Notes under the pieces: model-generated | Told to the model about the DNA's origin: nothing | Database searches by the model: none | The model's input: the letters and a program-made list of their open reading frames with translations, nothing else | Origin: Duganella dendranthematis | GTDB taxonomy: Bacteria; Pseudomonadota; Gammaproteobacteria; Burkholderiales; Burkholderiaceae_D | Reading direction: 5' to 3' | Length of the DNA stretch: 64,000 nt | Assembly: GCF_012849375.1 (NCBI RefSeq) | Contig: NZ_CP051684.1 | Coordinates: 3,906,001-3,970,000, forward strand | Position numbers and translations under genes: made by a program | Shown: piece after piece, positions 55,420-64,000 of the stretch | Position numbering within the stretch: the first letter of the stretch is position 1 | Layout: each line of letters opens with the position of its first letter

Positions 55420-55627
55420 TACGGCAAAACTCCTGGAAATGGTGCAGACTATGAAGATTGCCGACATTTTACACGCGCTGTCGAGCGACCGCATCCGATC
55501 GCTGCGTTGAATTATTGGTAAAATTGTCCGGCACACCATCCTCCGCCGGGGATGAGCAGGCTGTAAGGGCGCAGTAAGCGATACCGTTTATGTTGCTAAG
55601 CAAACGATTACAACATTTGGAGACACC

Positions 55628-57616
55628 ATGAGCAGCACTACCACCCAACAAGGTCCACAGGAATCCCGCGTCTTCGCGCCACCGGCGGCGTTTGCAGCAC
55701 AAGCTGCCGTGTCCGGCATGGATGCCTACAACGCGCTGTGCGCGGAAGCCGAAGCCGACTACGAAGGCTTCTGGTCGCGCCTGGCGAAAGAACATCTGGA
55801 CTGGCAAACGCCGTTCACCAAAACCCTCAACGAAGACAACGCGCCGTTCTACAAATGGTTTGAAGACGGCAAGCTCAACGTCTCGTACAACTGCCTCGAC
55901 CGCAACCTGACGAACGGCAACGCCGACAAGACCGCCATCATCTTCGAAGCGGACGACGGCCAGGCGACGCACGTAACGTATAAAGAACTGCACGAAAAAG
56001 TCTGCAAATTCGCCAACGGCCTGAAGTCGCGCGGCATCAAGAAGGGCGACCGCGTCATCATTTACATGTCGATGTCGGTCGAAGGCGTGGCCGCGATGCA
56101 AGCCTGCGCGCGCATCGGCGCCACCCACTCGGTGGTGTTTGGCGGCTTCTCGGCCAAATCGCTGCAGGAGCGCATCATCGACGCCGGCGCCGTGGCCGTC
56201 ATCACCGCCGACGAACAACTGCGCGGCGGCAAACACCTGCCGCTGAAAGCCATCGTTGACGAAGCGCTGGCACTGGGCGGCTGCGACACCATCAAAGACG
56301 TGATCGTCTACAAACGCACCGGCGGCGCCATCGCGTTCAAAGAAGGCCGCGACCTGTGGCTGCACGACCTGGTCGAAGGCCAGTCGGCAGTATGCGAGCC
56401 GGAGTGGGTGGAAGCCGAGCATCCGCTGTTCATCCTTTATACGTCAGGCTCGACCGGCACGCCAAAAGGCGTGCAGCATTCGAGCGGCGGCTACCTGTTG
56501 TGGGCGGCGCTGACGATGAAATGGTCGTTCGACCTGAAACCGTCCGACGTCTATTGGTGCACCGCCGACATCGGCTGGGTGACCGGCCACAGCTACATCG
56601 CCTACGGCCCGACCGCAGTCGGCGCCACGCAAGTGGTGTTTGAAGGCGTGCCGACCTATCCGAACGCCGGCCGCTTCTGGGAAACCGTGGCCAAGCACAA
56701 GGTCAACATCTTCTACACCGCGCCGACCGCGATCCGTTCGCTGATCAAAGCCTCGGACGTGGACCCGAAAGTACATCCGAAAAACTACGACCTGTCGTCG
56801 CTGCGCCTGCTGGGCACGGTGGGCGAGCCGATCAATCCGGAAGCGTGGATGTGGTACTACACGCAGGTGGGCGGCGAGCGTTGCCCGATCGTCGACACCT
56901 TCTGGCAGACCGAAACCGGCGGCCACATGATCACCCCGCTGCCGGGCGCAACGCCAATGGTGCCGGGTTCGTGCACCTTGCCGCTGCCGGGCATCATGGC
57001 GGCGATTGTTGACGAGGCGGGCGTGGACGTGCCGAACGGGCAGGGCGGTATCCTGGTCGTGAAACGTCCGTGGCCGTCGATGATCCGCACCATCTGGAAC
57101 AATCCGGAGCGCTTCAAGACCTCGTACTTCCCTGAAGAGCTGGGCGGCAAAATGTACCTGGCGGGCGATGGCGCGATCCGCAACAAAGACACCGGCTACT
57201 TCACCATCACCGGCCGTATCGATGACGTGCTGAACGTGTCGGGTCACCGCATGGGCACGATGGAGATTGAATCGGCGCTGGTGGCCAATCCGCTGGTGGC
57301 GGAGGCGGCGGTGGTCGGCAAGCCGGACGACACGACGGGCGAATCGATCTGCGCGTTCGTCGTGCTGAAGCAGGCGCGTCCGACGGGCGACGAGGCCAAG
57401 AAGCTGGCGCTGGAGTTGCGCAACTGGGTGGCCAAGGAAATTGGTCCGATCGCCAAGCCGAAGGAGATTCGATTCGGCGACAACCTGCCGAAGACGCGTT
57501 CGGGCAAGATCATGCGTCGCCTGCTGCGCGTGCTGGCCAAGGGCGAGACCATCACGCAGGATGTGTCGACGCTGGAGAATCCGGCAATTTTGGAACAGCT
57601 GAAAGAGACCTCGTAA
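55628..57616 (+). CDS. acs: Acetyl-CoA synthetase
   Basis: 662 residues. Activates acetate to acetyl-CoA through acetyl-AMP. The P-loop-like [11 protein letters not shown] (about residues 271-281), '[18 protein letters not shown]', '[39 protein letters not shown]' and the C-terminal [11 protein letters not shown] with acylation-regulated K627 are all present. GGAGA lies 8 nt before the ATG. Divergent from the yqhA-like gene. Confidence 0.96.
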   Translation: MSSTTTQQGPQESRVFAPPAAFAAQAAVSGMDAYNALCAEAEADYEGFWSRLAKEHLDWQTPFTKTLNEDNAPFYKWFEDGKLNVSYNCLDRNLTNGNADKTAIIFEADDGQATHVTYKELHEKVCKFANGLKSRGIKKGDRVIIYMSMSVEGVAAMQACARIGATHSVVFGGFSAKSLQERIIDAGAVAVITADEQLRGGKHLPLKAIVDEALALGGCDTIKDVIVYKRTGGAIAFKEGRDLWLHDLVEGQSAVCEPEWVEAEHPLFILYTSGSTGTPKGVQHSSGGYLLWAALTMKWSFDLKPSDVYWCTADIGWVTGHSYIAYGPTAVGATQVVFEGVPTYPNAGRFWETVAKHKVNIFYTAPTAIRSLIKASDVDPKVHPKNYDLSSLRLLGTVGEPINPEAWMWYYTQVGGERCPIVDTFWQTETGGHMITPLPGATPMVPGSCTLPLPGIMAAIVDEAGVDVPNGQGGILVVKRPWPSMIRTIWNNPERFKTSYFPEELGGKMYLAGDGAIRNKDTGYFTITGRIDDVLNVSGHRMGTMEIESALVANPLVAEAAVVGKPDDTTGESICAFVVLKQARPTGDEAKKLALELRNWVAKEIGPIAKPKEIRFGDNLPKTRSGKIMRRLLRVLAKGETITQDVSTLENPAILEQLKETS

Positions 57617-57623
57617 CCGCGTC

Positions 57624-57643
57624 ATTCCCGCGCAGGCGGGAAT
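57624..57643. repeat. REP-like inverted repeat after acs
   Basis: ATTCCCGC..GCGGGAAT within CGTCATTCCCGCGCAGGCGG resembles the short dispersed ATTCCC-N8-GGGAAT (dRS3-like) repeats of beta-proteobacteria. No T-tract follows. Confidence 0.55.
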
Positions 57644-57677
57644 CCCAGTTGGTGTGATGACGTACCGGCAAATAATG

Positions 57678-57706
57678 TTGGTACTCGCTGGAATCTTTGC
57701 TATAAT
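57678..57706 (+). promoter_or_regulatory. Promoter of tRNA-Ser
   Basis: -35 TTGGTA (57678-57683), 17-bp spacer, -10 TATAAT (57701-57706), 30 bp before the tRNA. Confidence 0.78.
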
Positions 57707-57735
57707 TCGGCGCTTCCCGTGGTTTGGGAAATGCA

Positions 57736-57825
57736 GGAGAGGTGGATGAGTGGTTGAAGTCGCACGCCTGGAAAGCGTGTATAGGGTCAAACCTATCGGG
57801 GGTTCGAATCCCCCTCTCTCCGCCA
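57736..57825 (+). tRNA. tRNA-Ser (GGA)
   Basis: 90-nt class II tRNA with a long variable arm (TATAGGGTCAAACCTATC). Anticodon loop CTGGAAA gives GGA. Acceptor GGAGAGG with CTCTCC, discriminator G and an encoded CCA. Confidence 0.95.
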
Positions 57826-57837
57826 AAGACACAAAGC

Positions 57838-57864
57838 AAAAAGCCACCCTCGGGTGGCTTTTTT
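57838..57864 (+). terminator. Terminator of tRNA-Ser
   Basis: AAGCCACCC/GGGTGGCTT stem with a two-base loop and six T. Confidence 0.85.
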
Positions 57865-57868
57865 GTTT

Positions 57869-58417
57869 TGTGCGTGGCGGAGAGAAGCAGAGCCCCTGCG
57901 GGCTCTGCGCGGGGGATTCGAAGGCATCGCCCCTACCGGGGCGAGCCGCTTCGAATCGTCCATCTGCCACCGCTGCGCGGTGGCGCGCCGGAGGCGCAGC
58001 GCGAAGCGCAAATTCCTTAAAGCATCATTTCTCACAATAATCCCCAAGTCTGCGCGCCCCATACTCCCGTGTGGAAATCCGCGCATTTTCTTTCTTAGCA
58101 AGATGGTATGCTTTATAAGCTAGAGACAGCCGTAACGCGCGATTATTGCCGGGTTCAGTCGAGTTCAATGTGGAAGACCAGATTTATGGCAGAACGAATG
58201 GAACTTCGGCAATGTGTGGGGATAAAGGCAGTGGTTCAAGCAGTCGGTGTTTCGTCTTTGCATGCAATAGTTAACGAGTCGAATGCCGTATTAAGTTTAC
58301 GTGTGCCGAACGTGCTTGCGTTGGAACCCCCTGAAGGCGGCCTTCGGCGAGAACCGGACCTTGCGATCATGTCTAGTTTGACCTATGACCTTATGATGTA
58401 AATCTTTTTGATAACCT
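57869..58417. other. Region behind tRNA-Ser without a convincing gene
   Basis: The first 150 bp contain several short G+C-rich inverted repeats (for example CAGAGCCC..GGGCTCTG, CGCCCC..GGGGCG, CCACCGC..GCGGTGG). From about 58080 the composition drops to AT-richer DNA. A 97-codon ORF at 58108-58401 has no recognisable protein character, though its tail is uncertain. Confidence 0.45.
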
Positions 58418-58756
58418 ATGGCAGTTTATTTTAATCTTGGCCACGGTACCAAGTCGCTAGCACACTCGGCAAAGTACCCCTGGGCATATGATATTGATAT
58501 TTGCTTTGATGCAGTTCGACATCCCATAGCTTTTAGCGAGGGCGTGGGGTTCGGCTCGGTAGGTTGCGCCGTAGCCGCGACTGAAGCCTTGGATCAAAAG
58601 TGGCGCGAGCACTTTGAAATCACGAAATTATTGTGGCTTATTCCATACATTGAGAATCTAGCACAAGGGATTCCGCTACCTCGAGCCGAGATTATAGGCC
58701 GCTTCAGAGAATTGAACAGCAGGAAACCCGGCAGTTATGAATCGAAATTCTCCTGA
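58418..58756 (+). CDS. Unknown protein in the AT-richer patch
   Basis: 112 residues (MAVYFNLGHGTKSLAHSAKY ... LNSRKPGSYESKFS). Soluble, no motif recognised. Small, AT-rich, unrelated neighbouring genes on one strand resemble orphan immunity-gene arrays of polymorphic toxin loci. This is a guess from context. Confidence 0.5.
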   Translation: MAVYFNLGHGTKSLAHSAKYPWAYDIDICFDAVRHPIAFSEGVGFGSVGCAVAATEALDQKWREHFEITKLLWLIPYIENLAQGIPLPRAEIIGRFRELNSRKPGSYESKFS

Positions 58757-58773
58757 CGGCCACGAACGGACGA

Positions 58774-59139
58774 TTGATTAAAGCTTTATATTCTATGTAT
58801 ATAATTCCTGAAGAGGCAGCATGGATTGGTCGGCTGCCATTTGAGAGTCAACTTCGCTTTCTAGCGAGGCTGAGCTTTGAATTAACTGTCGCAGGCCGCA
58901 ACAGTTATGAAGTCGGCACAGACAATCTTGAGCATCCACAGCAACTTCGGCGAGTGAACGAAATTCAGCATACTATTAGCGCGTGTCTATCGCAACTAAT
59001 TAATGGCACTTGTCCGGATGGTTTCGTGGAAGCTATGGCTGAAAGGATTTTGAAAAAACAACATACAGAGTTGGATGGGTGGCTTCAATATTGCTGGGGT
59101 CAAGCGAAGAGCCGGCTAGTACCGGCCGAACCATATTAA
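58774..59139 (+). CDS. Unknown helical protein in the AT-richer patch
   Basis: 121 residues from a TTG; an ATG at 58795 is an alternative start. 'EAAWIGRLPFESQLRFLARLSFELTVAGRNSYEVGTDNLEHPQQLRRVNEIQHTISACLSQL' is a helical pattern common in uncharacterised bacterial proteins found next to toxins. Begins 17 bp after the previous stop, so possibly co-transcribed. Confidence 0.5.
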   Translation: MIKALYSMYIIPEEAAWIGRLPFESQLRFLARLSFELTVAGRNSYEVGTDNLEHPQQLRRVNEIQHTISACLSQLINGTCPDGFVEAMAERILKKQHTELDGWLQYCWGQAKSRLVPAEPY

Positions 59140-59190
59140 ACTAGCTGTTATCTCCCACAAGCAAACGGATGAAACTAGATTGAGAAGAGA

Positions 59191-59658
59191 ATGTGCATAG
59201 AACCAATAGAGCTTGAAATGAGAGTATGCCCTTGTGGTTGCGAGCAACCCGTACCTGTATATATTGGGACGCTTCATTATGGGGAAGAGAATTTTGTTAA
59301 TTTCACTGTAACTCATATGGAGCATTGCTCTAGCGGGCCCCATGTTTGGTTAATGCTTGGCTCTGGATCTTGGTTCGCTGATGACGACCGTAATTGCTGG
59401 GTTACTCTACATTTGTACTCAGACAAAGAGAATATTATTACTCGTGTGTCAGATCCAAAAGACTCGCCATTCTGGCGCTGGAAGGTTGATGATGACCGCT
59501 ACCTAAGTAGAGATGAAGTGCTAGCACAAGATGGTGGAAAAGAATGGGCGATTGAGCGACGTTTGGATTTTGAGGAGCATCACAGCGCAACTGCGCAGTT
59601 CTTGCACCGACACATATTGGACAATGATCCAAGCGCTGTTGGAGAACAATGCTGTTAA
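59191..59658 (+). CDS. Unknown protein with N-terminal Cys cluster
   Basis: 155 residues. 'EMRVCPCGCEQPVPVYIG' near the N-terminus could bind metal; the middle is rich in Trp/Asp ('HVWLMLGSGSWFADDDRNCWVTLHLYSD'). GAAGAG precedes the ATG. No family recognised. Confidence 0.5.
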   Translation: MCIEPIELEMRVCPCGCEQPVPVYIGTLHYGEENFVNFTVTHMEHCSSGPHVWLMLGSGSWFADDDRNCWVTLHLYSDKENIITRVSDPKDSPFWRWKVDDDRYLSRDEVLAQDGGKEWAIERRLDFEEHHSATAQFLHRHILDNDPSAVGEQCC

Positions 59659-59988
59659 TAGTCGATACCGGCCAGAAGCCGACAGTGGCGGCTATGAGCA
59701 ACGAGGTGGGCGGCGCTATCGGTGGGCAAAGGCAGACTTGGCCTGCCGCGGGGGAAATTCGATAGGCGAAATTCAACTCGGACCAGTGTGAACCCGTCAT
59801 TGACGGTATCCGCGTTGCATTAGGTGAATTACGTTGTGGCATGTCGAACGATACTGGCGCGGTTACAATAATGCCGCCAAGCTCTGAGAATAGCGAACTG
59901 TCTTGAGCGCTGAGTTTAGGCTCCCAAGTTCGGCCAACACCAGACTTTCTTGAAGCGCTGGGCTTTATTTTCCTTGAAACTGAACTAA
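59659..59988. other. Non-coding stretch, possible gene remnant
   Basis: 330 bases. An ORF at 59531-59791 overlaps the previous gene in another frame and looks non-coding. G+C rises locally (59690-59760), unlike the flanking AT-rich genes, so this may be a relic of an insertion. Nothing else supported. Confidence 0.35.
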
Positions 59989-60654
59989 ATGAGATTTCTC
60001 AAGAGAAACCGCCTGCCGAAGATTACGGCTATTAAGCTATATTCCATTGGTGAGCCTGAGAACCGGGAACTGCTGCTGTCACGTATCCTAAGCGCACTGC
60101 AGGAGACCTTCGGTGCATTGCCCGAGGAATTCGATATTAGTGGACCGTATGGCATCAGAAAGGGTAGCTCCGTTGGGTATCGCGTCTTTCAGAACAAACT
60201 TAAAAAAATAGGACACGAAAAATACTACGCCTTGAGTGCAGAAAACAACGGCCAATTTGGATTTAATTTGCTGTTAGGAGCACACATAGCGGCGTTGTCC
60301 TATACAGAGTTGGTGCTTTGGTATGCCTCAGAAAGTTACTTGGTTGATTTCTTGCAATTTGTGGAGCCCATCCTCGGGCCTTTAAATGCTGCGTCTGGAT
60401 TTGATATTGAGATTGCCGATGGTCATTCGATAAATACCGAAGCAAGAATTAAAAAAAGCATTTTTGGTTCAATCTCTATCAGGGTGGGGCATGAGCATTT
60501 GGCTTGGTTATCATCCATTCACGAAGGTGCAATTAGAGGGCTCTTCAGGAATAACATCGTCAATAACGAACAGCTTCTAGTCTTGGCGACCCGAGGCATA
60601 AAGCCGACAAAGACGTTGTCCAATGGACTGCACTATATATGTTGTCCCGGATGA
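59989..60654 (+). CDS. Unknown protein, last gene of the AT-richer patch
   Basis: 221 residues. 'KLYSIGEPENRELLLSRILSALQETFGALPEEFDISGPYGIRKGSSVGYRVFQNKLKK' is followed by a helical middle. Soluble, AT-rich codons. Immunity-type protein is possible but unproven. Confidence 0.5.
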   Translation: MRFLKRNRLPKITAIKLYSIGEPENRELLLSRILSALQETFGALPEEFDISGPYGIRKGSSVGYRVFQNKLKKIGHEKYYALSAENNGQFGFNLLLGAHIAALSYTELVLWYASESYLVDFLQFVEPILGPLNAASGFDIEIADGHSINTEARIKKSIFGSISIRVGHEHLAWLSSIHEGAIRGLFRNNIVNNEQLLVLATRGIKPTKTLSNGLHYICCPG

Positions 60655-61066
60655 ATATGGACTCTCGCGTTGGGGCGCGTTCCGTAAAAATGGCGACGGT
60701 CCGATTTGGGGCAATGGCGGACTGTGCTGTTCAATGCTTAGTATCATTTTTTATTTTAAATAATTATTAAGTAAGCGGTTTATAATTGAGGGTATCTTGG
60801 TTTGAGAAATTTCAACTAGAATACGTGGCGCTTTCGTAATATAAATTGTCTCTAAATCAAAAATCCCAAGCCGCTTTAATGTCTGTTACAGTGGCTTTTT
60901 AGTTTTCCCGCGTTGCGCCATGTTGTTGAACTACGCGGCTCCTAGTCAAGATAAATCCCACCGCCATCTTTCCCAGTTACCGAGCGTATTCTTTCCTAAT
61001 CTCGGCGTTGGCGCCGGTCGCTTCCTCACCACTAGGCCGGCGACCCTTGCGATACCGTTTATTGAT
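60655..61066. other. Intergenic region, no gene seen
   Basis: 412 bases, AT-rich to about 60900 and then normal for the host. A fragment near 60700 (GGGGCAATGGCGGACTG) suggests degraded coding sequence. No terminator or promoter can be supported. Confidence 0.4.
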
Positions 61067-61795
61067 TCAGCCTGCCATTGGCACCGTGGTCGCCAGCCAA
61101 GCCTCAAACAGCGCACGGTTTTCCGGCTTGGTCAGCGGGTACAGGCCGATGATGCTGGCGCCGCCGCGCACCTGTTCCAGTACGAAGTCTTCGTAGCGTT
61201 CCATCGGCACCGCGTCGCGGGCAATTTCCTCGGCCAGGTGGGCGGGAATGCAGACCACGCCGTCGTCGTCGCCGACCATGATGTCGCCGGGATAGACCGG
61301 TACGTCGCCGCAGCCGATGGGGGCGTTTATGTCCAAAGCATGGTGGCGGATCAGGTTGGTCGGTGCTGAGGGGCCGGAGCACCAGGCCGGAATCTCCAGC
61401 TTGGCGATTCCGCTGGCGTCGCGCAGGCCGCCGTCGGTGACGATGCCGGCCACGCCGCGCACCTGCATGCGCGTGGCCAGGATGCTGCCGGCCGAGGCCA
61501 CCGACACGTCGCCCCGGCAATCCATCACCAGCACTGCGCCGGGCGGGATTTCCTCCACCGCCACCCGCTGCGGATGGCGCGGGTCCAGGAAGGCGTCGAT
61601 GCCGTCGAGGTCTTCGCGCGCCGGGATGTAGCGCAGCGTGAAGGCCGGACCCGCCATGCGCTGGCCTGTCTTCAGCGGTCGCGCGCCCTGGAGGAAGACG
61701 TTACGGAAACCCCGCTTGAACAGCAGTGTGGTCAATGTCGAGGTGGCGATGGTTTTCAGGATCGCCAGCGTTTCGGCCGATACGGTGATGGTCAT
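61067..61795 (-). CDS. RraA-family protein (aldolase-like)
   Basis: 242 residues. 'GPAFTLRYIPAREDLDG', 'GAVLVMDCRGDVSVASAGSILATRMQVRGVAGIVTDGGLRDA' (with the conserved G-x-R-D-like loop) and 'PGDIMVGDDDGVVCIPAHLAEEIA' are RraA/HMG-aldolase-fold signatures. It is longer than true RraA (~161), so it more likely acts as a carbonyl acid aldolase or dehydratase-linked enzyme in sugar-acid breakdown. ATGA overlap with the lyase gene. Confidence 0.82.
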   Translation of the reverse strand: MTITVSAETLAILKTIATSTLTTLLFKRGFRNVFLQGARPLKTGQRMAGPAFTLRYIPAREDLDGIDAFLDPRHPQRVAVEEIPPGAVLVMDCRGDVSVASAGSILATRMQVRGVAGIVTDGGLRDASGIAKLEIPAWCSGPSAPTNLIRHHALDINAPIGCGDVPVYPGDIMVGDDDGVVCIPAHLAEEIARDAVPMERYEDFVLEQVRGGASIIGLYPLTKPENRALFEAWLATTVPMAG

Positions 61796-62562
61796 GGCTG
61801 TACTCCGGTGCGTTCAAAGATGGTGTGGCTGAAGCTGACCAGGCTGCTGTCGATGTGGTTCAGGCGGTAGTATTCGTCCCACTTGGCGGCGACGGTGGTG
61901 TGCTTGCCGGTGTCCGGATCGAGCGCCTGCAGGTAGTCGCCGAACTTGAAGTAGATCTGGCGGTCGTCCGCCTTGATGCGGGTGAGCGGCGTTTTCAATT
62001 CGCCTCCGCTCGCGGTGCGCGCCGTGACCAGCGCTTCGCCGGCGTTGAAGACGATGTCCAGGTCGAAGCCTTCACCCGAATGCACGGTGCCCAGCGCGGT
62101 GGTCGCTTCCTTGCCATCGGTGCCGAGGATGCGCACCAGGATGTCGAACACGCCGTTGCCGGCCTTGCCGTCCAGTCCCTGTTTGTCGGCCGTGTCCTGC
62201 ACGTAGACCTTGAGGATGGTGTCCAGTCCTTCCACATGATATTGGGCGACGATGGTCTTGGCGCCGGCGGGCAGCGTTGGCGTCACGCGCGCGGCGAAGT
62301 GTTCGTGCGTTTGCGCGGCGCTGAGGCGCTGCTTGTCGGTGACCTTGATTTCGTTGCGGTAGCCGTGGCCGTGGCCGGAATCGTATTTCGACGTCAGCGC
62401 GCTGAAGTTCAGCGTGCCGACGTATGGCGATGGATAGGGCGAGTTGCCTTCCACCGCGAACAGTTTTTGCAGCGCGGCCTGCGGCGTGTAGCTTTGCGCG
62501 GCGGCGGGCAGCGCTATCGTGGCCAGCAGCGACAGGGCGGCGGCGTGGAGGGCGGTTCTCAT
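61792..62562 (-). CDS. Polysaccharide lyase family 7-like (alginate lyase candidate)
   Basis: 256 residues from ATG 62562, overlapping the upstream gene by 4 bp. Signal peptide ends near 'LPAAAQS'. The three conserved PL7 blocks can be seen: YRNEIKV (R(S/T)EL-like), IVAQYH (Q(I/V)H) with the catalytic-type His, and YFKFGDYLQA (YFKAGxYxQ) with the catalytic-type Tyr. It should cleave uronic-acid polysaccharides such as alginate by beta-elimination in the periplasm. Confidence 0.75.
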   Translation of the reverse strand: MRTALHAAALSLLATIALPAAAQSYTPQAALQKLFAVEGNSPYPSPYVGTLNFSALTSKYDSGHGHGYRNEIKVTDKQRLSAAQTHEHFAARVTPTLPAGAKTIVAQYHVEGLDTILKVYVQDTADKQGLDGKAGNGVFDILVRILGTDGKEATTALGTVHSGEGFDLDIVFNAGEALVTARTASGGELKTPLTRIKADDRQIYFKFGDYLQALDPDTGKHTTVAAKWDEYYRLNHIDSSLVSFSHTIFERTGVQP

Positions 62563-63311
62563 TTCAGCATTCCTTCCAGGGTGGGTTGCATGGCGTCGGC
62601 CCACAGCTGGTAGCCGGCGGCGCCGGGGTGCAACTGGTCGGGCATGATGGTGTTTGGGATGCGGCCGTCCTGGCCGAGGAACACGTGGTTGATGTTGAGG
62701 AAGCGGATGGTCTTGCCGTCATCGAGCTTGGCCAGGTCCTGGTTGACGGCGTCGATGGTCTGCATGCGTTTGGCCGCTTCGGCGACGCCAGCCTCGGTCA
62801 CCGGCGCGCCTTTCGGATCGCGCGGTCCGCGTGGGAATATGCCCAGCAGCAGAATCTTCGTCTGCGGCAGCTTGGCGCGGATCATCTCGACGATCTTGCG
62901 GTCGGCGGCGGCGATTTCCTCGGCCGTGTAGTCGAGGCTGTTATTGGTGCCGAGCATCAGCACCGTAACCTTGGGCGAGATGCCGTCCAGCTCGCCGTGC
63001 TCGATGCGCCAGATGACGTTCTGCGTGCGGTCGCCGCCGATGCCGAAGTTGGCTGGCTGATATTTGCCGTAGTAGGCGTCCCAGATATGCGGGGCAATCT
63101 TCCAGCGCTCGGTGATGGAGTCGCCAAGGAACAGCAGGCCGACCGGGCCGCTTTTGCCGCGCGCGAGAATGGCTTCATGCTTTTTGAGGAAGGTGCCGTC
63201 GTCCTTTTTCTCGAACGCTTCCGAGGCGCTGAGCTTGGGACCGGCGGCGTAGGCGGTGAATTGGCTACTGGTCAGCAGCAGCGCCAGCAGCAGGCTTTTA
63301 TAGAAATTCAT
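62559..63311 (-). CDS. Secreted SGNH/GDSL hydrolase
   Basis: 250 residues from ATG 63311 (GGAGA upstream) with a signal peptide (to about 'FTAYAAG'). Block I LLFLGDSITERW gives the nucleophile Ser, block III 'LMLGTNNSL' the Asn, and block V DQLHPGAAGY the Asp-His pair. It is probably an acetyl-esterase on carbohydrates; next to a lyase this suggests removal of acetyl groups from the polysaccharide. Confidence 0.88.
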   Translation of the reverse strand: MNFYKSLLLALLLTSSQFTAYAAGPKLSASEAFEKKDDGTFLKKHEAILARGKSGPVGLLFLGDSITERWKIAPHIWDAYYGKYQPANFGIGGDRTQNVIWRIEHGELDGISPKVTVLMLGTNNSLDYTAEEIAAADRKIVEMIRAKLPQTKILLLGIFPRGPRDPKGAPVTEAGVAEAAKRMQTIDAVNQDLAKLDDGKTIRFLNINHVFLGQDGRIPNTIMPDQLHPGAAGYQLWADAMQPTLEGMLK

Positions 63312-63324
63312 GGTGGTCTCCTGT

Positions 63325-64000
63325 TTAGTTATTCGGCTGCACGCGCACCACGGCGCCGCCCAGCCAGATTGACACAAATACCAATGGCAGCAGCAGCGCG
63401 CCAAGGATGAAGAACGGGGTGTAGTTGCCGCCGGTGGTCAGTTCCGGCACCAGCTGCATGCAGATGATCACGCCTAGCACCGCCGACGTACCGCTTAGTC
63501 CGGCCAGCGTGCCGACGGTTTTGCCGGAGAAGAAGTCGCTGGGCAGGGTCTGGATGTTGGTGATGGCAGCCTGGAAGCCAAACAGGATCACGCCGATGGC
63601 CAGCACGGCCAGCAGCGGCGTCTGCGCGGCGGCGCTGAGCAGCAGGGCAGGCAGCATCAGCAGCAGGCCGATGGCGATCACCAGCTTGCGGGCGCGGTCG
63701 ACCGACCAGCCGCGTTCCAGCAGGCTGCCGCACAGCCAGCCGCCGGACAGCGCGCCAGCCGCCGCGCCAACGTACGGCACCCAGGCGAACATGCCGATCT
63801 GCTTGACGTCGAAGTGGAATTTTTCATTGAGGTACAGCGGCAGCCAGCTGACGAACAGCCACCACACCGGATCGATGAAGAAGCGCGCCGCGATCACGCT
63901 CCAGCTCTGGCGATGGCGCAGCAACTGGCCCAGCGTGGGCACGTATTCGTTCTGCACTGTCTGCACCGTTTGCTGCTGGCCGTGCAGAATGTACTGGCGC
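63325..64000 (-). CDS. MFS transporter, C-terminal part (hexuronate-type candidate)
   Basis: The frame is open to the right edge, so the N-terminal half is missing. About 225 residues with six hydrophobic helices are visible. 'FIDPVWWLFVSWLPLYLNEKFHFDVKQIGMFAWVPYVGAAAGALSGGWLCGSLLERGWSVDRARK' is typical of the anion:cation symporter/ExuT group. With lyase and hydrolase downstream it probably imports uronates or oligouronides. Confidence 0.8.
   Translation of the reverse strand, partial: RQYILHGQQQTVQTVQNEYVPTLGQLLRHRQSWSVIAARFFIDPVWWLFVSWLPLYLNEKFHFDVKQIGMFAWVPYVGAAAGALSGGWLCGSLLERGWSVDRARKLVIAIGLLLMLPALLLSAAAQTPLLAVLAIGVILFGFQAAITNIQTLPSDFFSGKTVGTLAGLSGTSAVLGVIICMQLVPELTTGGNYTPFFILGALLLPLVFVSIWLGGAVVRVQPNN

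Noticed and set aside
56444..57970. 508-codon minus-strand ORF opposite acs
   Set aside because: Shadow of acs that also runs through tRNA-Ser; not coding.
60655..61066. Gene in the gap before the RraA-like gene
   Set aside because: ORFs there (for example 60920-61369) lack protein character and overlap the well-supported minus-strand gene.
1..64000. CRISPR array
   Set aside because: No regularly spaced direct repeats of 24-40 bp or cas genes were seen.

Overview
The window is a high-GC beta-proteobacterial chromosome segment carrying one apparently complete prophage. Host gene content (DusA, class I fumarase next to glutamate racemase, acetyl-CoA synthetase, a WEEF-tailed chemoreceptor, Oxalobacteraceae-style small genes) suggests a Massilia/Duganella/Janthinobacterium-like Oxalobacteraceae. 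That placement is inferred from protein resemblance, not from a marker gene.

Layout. (1) 1-9738, host: membrane and regulatory genes, dusA, a chemoreceptor, two tandem TonB-C-like secreted proteins, a lipoprotein, a frameshifted gene and a stand-alone response regulator. (2) 9739-52293, a 42.5 kb prophage bounded by a perfect 50-bp repeat that is the 3' part of a tRNA-His gene; the intact tRNA is at the right end. (3) 52294-57870, host: murI, fumarase, a YqhA-like membrane protein, acs and tRNA-Ser. (4) 57870-61066, an AT-richer patch of unrecognised genes behind tRNA-Ser. (5) 61067-64000, a RraA-like protein, a PL7-like lyase, an SGNH hydrolase and an MFS transporter, probably a uronate/polysaccharide utilisation cluster.

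Prophage logic. An integrase, DUF4224 (excisionase-like), DUF551, ParB-like operon runs leftward and a Cro/YmfL/replication operon runs rightward. A LexA-like S24 repressor lies between them. Both promoters carry the same 14-bp operator, giving a lambda-like OL/OR layout. Replication genes are O/P-like, with a candidate origin inside the O-like gene. The late region is a mosaic: a lambda-type head (Nu1, A, W, B, C, scaffold, D, E, FI/FII position) joined to a Mu-type contractile tail (gp37, DUF2635, sheath, tube, gp41 with a -1 frameshift, tape measure, N, P, gp45-48, fibres), then lysis genes. The right arm carries accessory genes: an adenine methylase, a small membrane peptide, HicAB, an SOS-box gene, a PD-(D/E)XK nuclease-like gene and a Panacea toxin-antitoxin pair.

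The most unusual signal is a perfect palindrome, GTGCAGACGTCTGCAC. Seven copies (14-bp core identical in all) are scattered through the prophage in coding and non-coding DNA, in more than one reading frame, and I saw none in the flanks. The phage encodes a ParB-like protein but no ParA that I can see, so a scattered centromere or other ParB-type binding array is the leading hypothesis.
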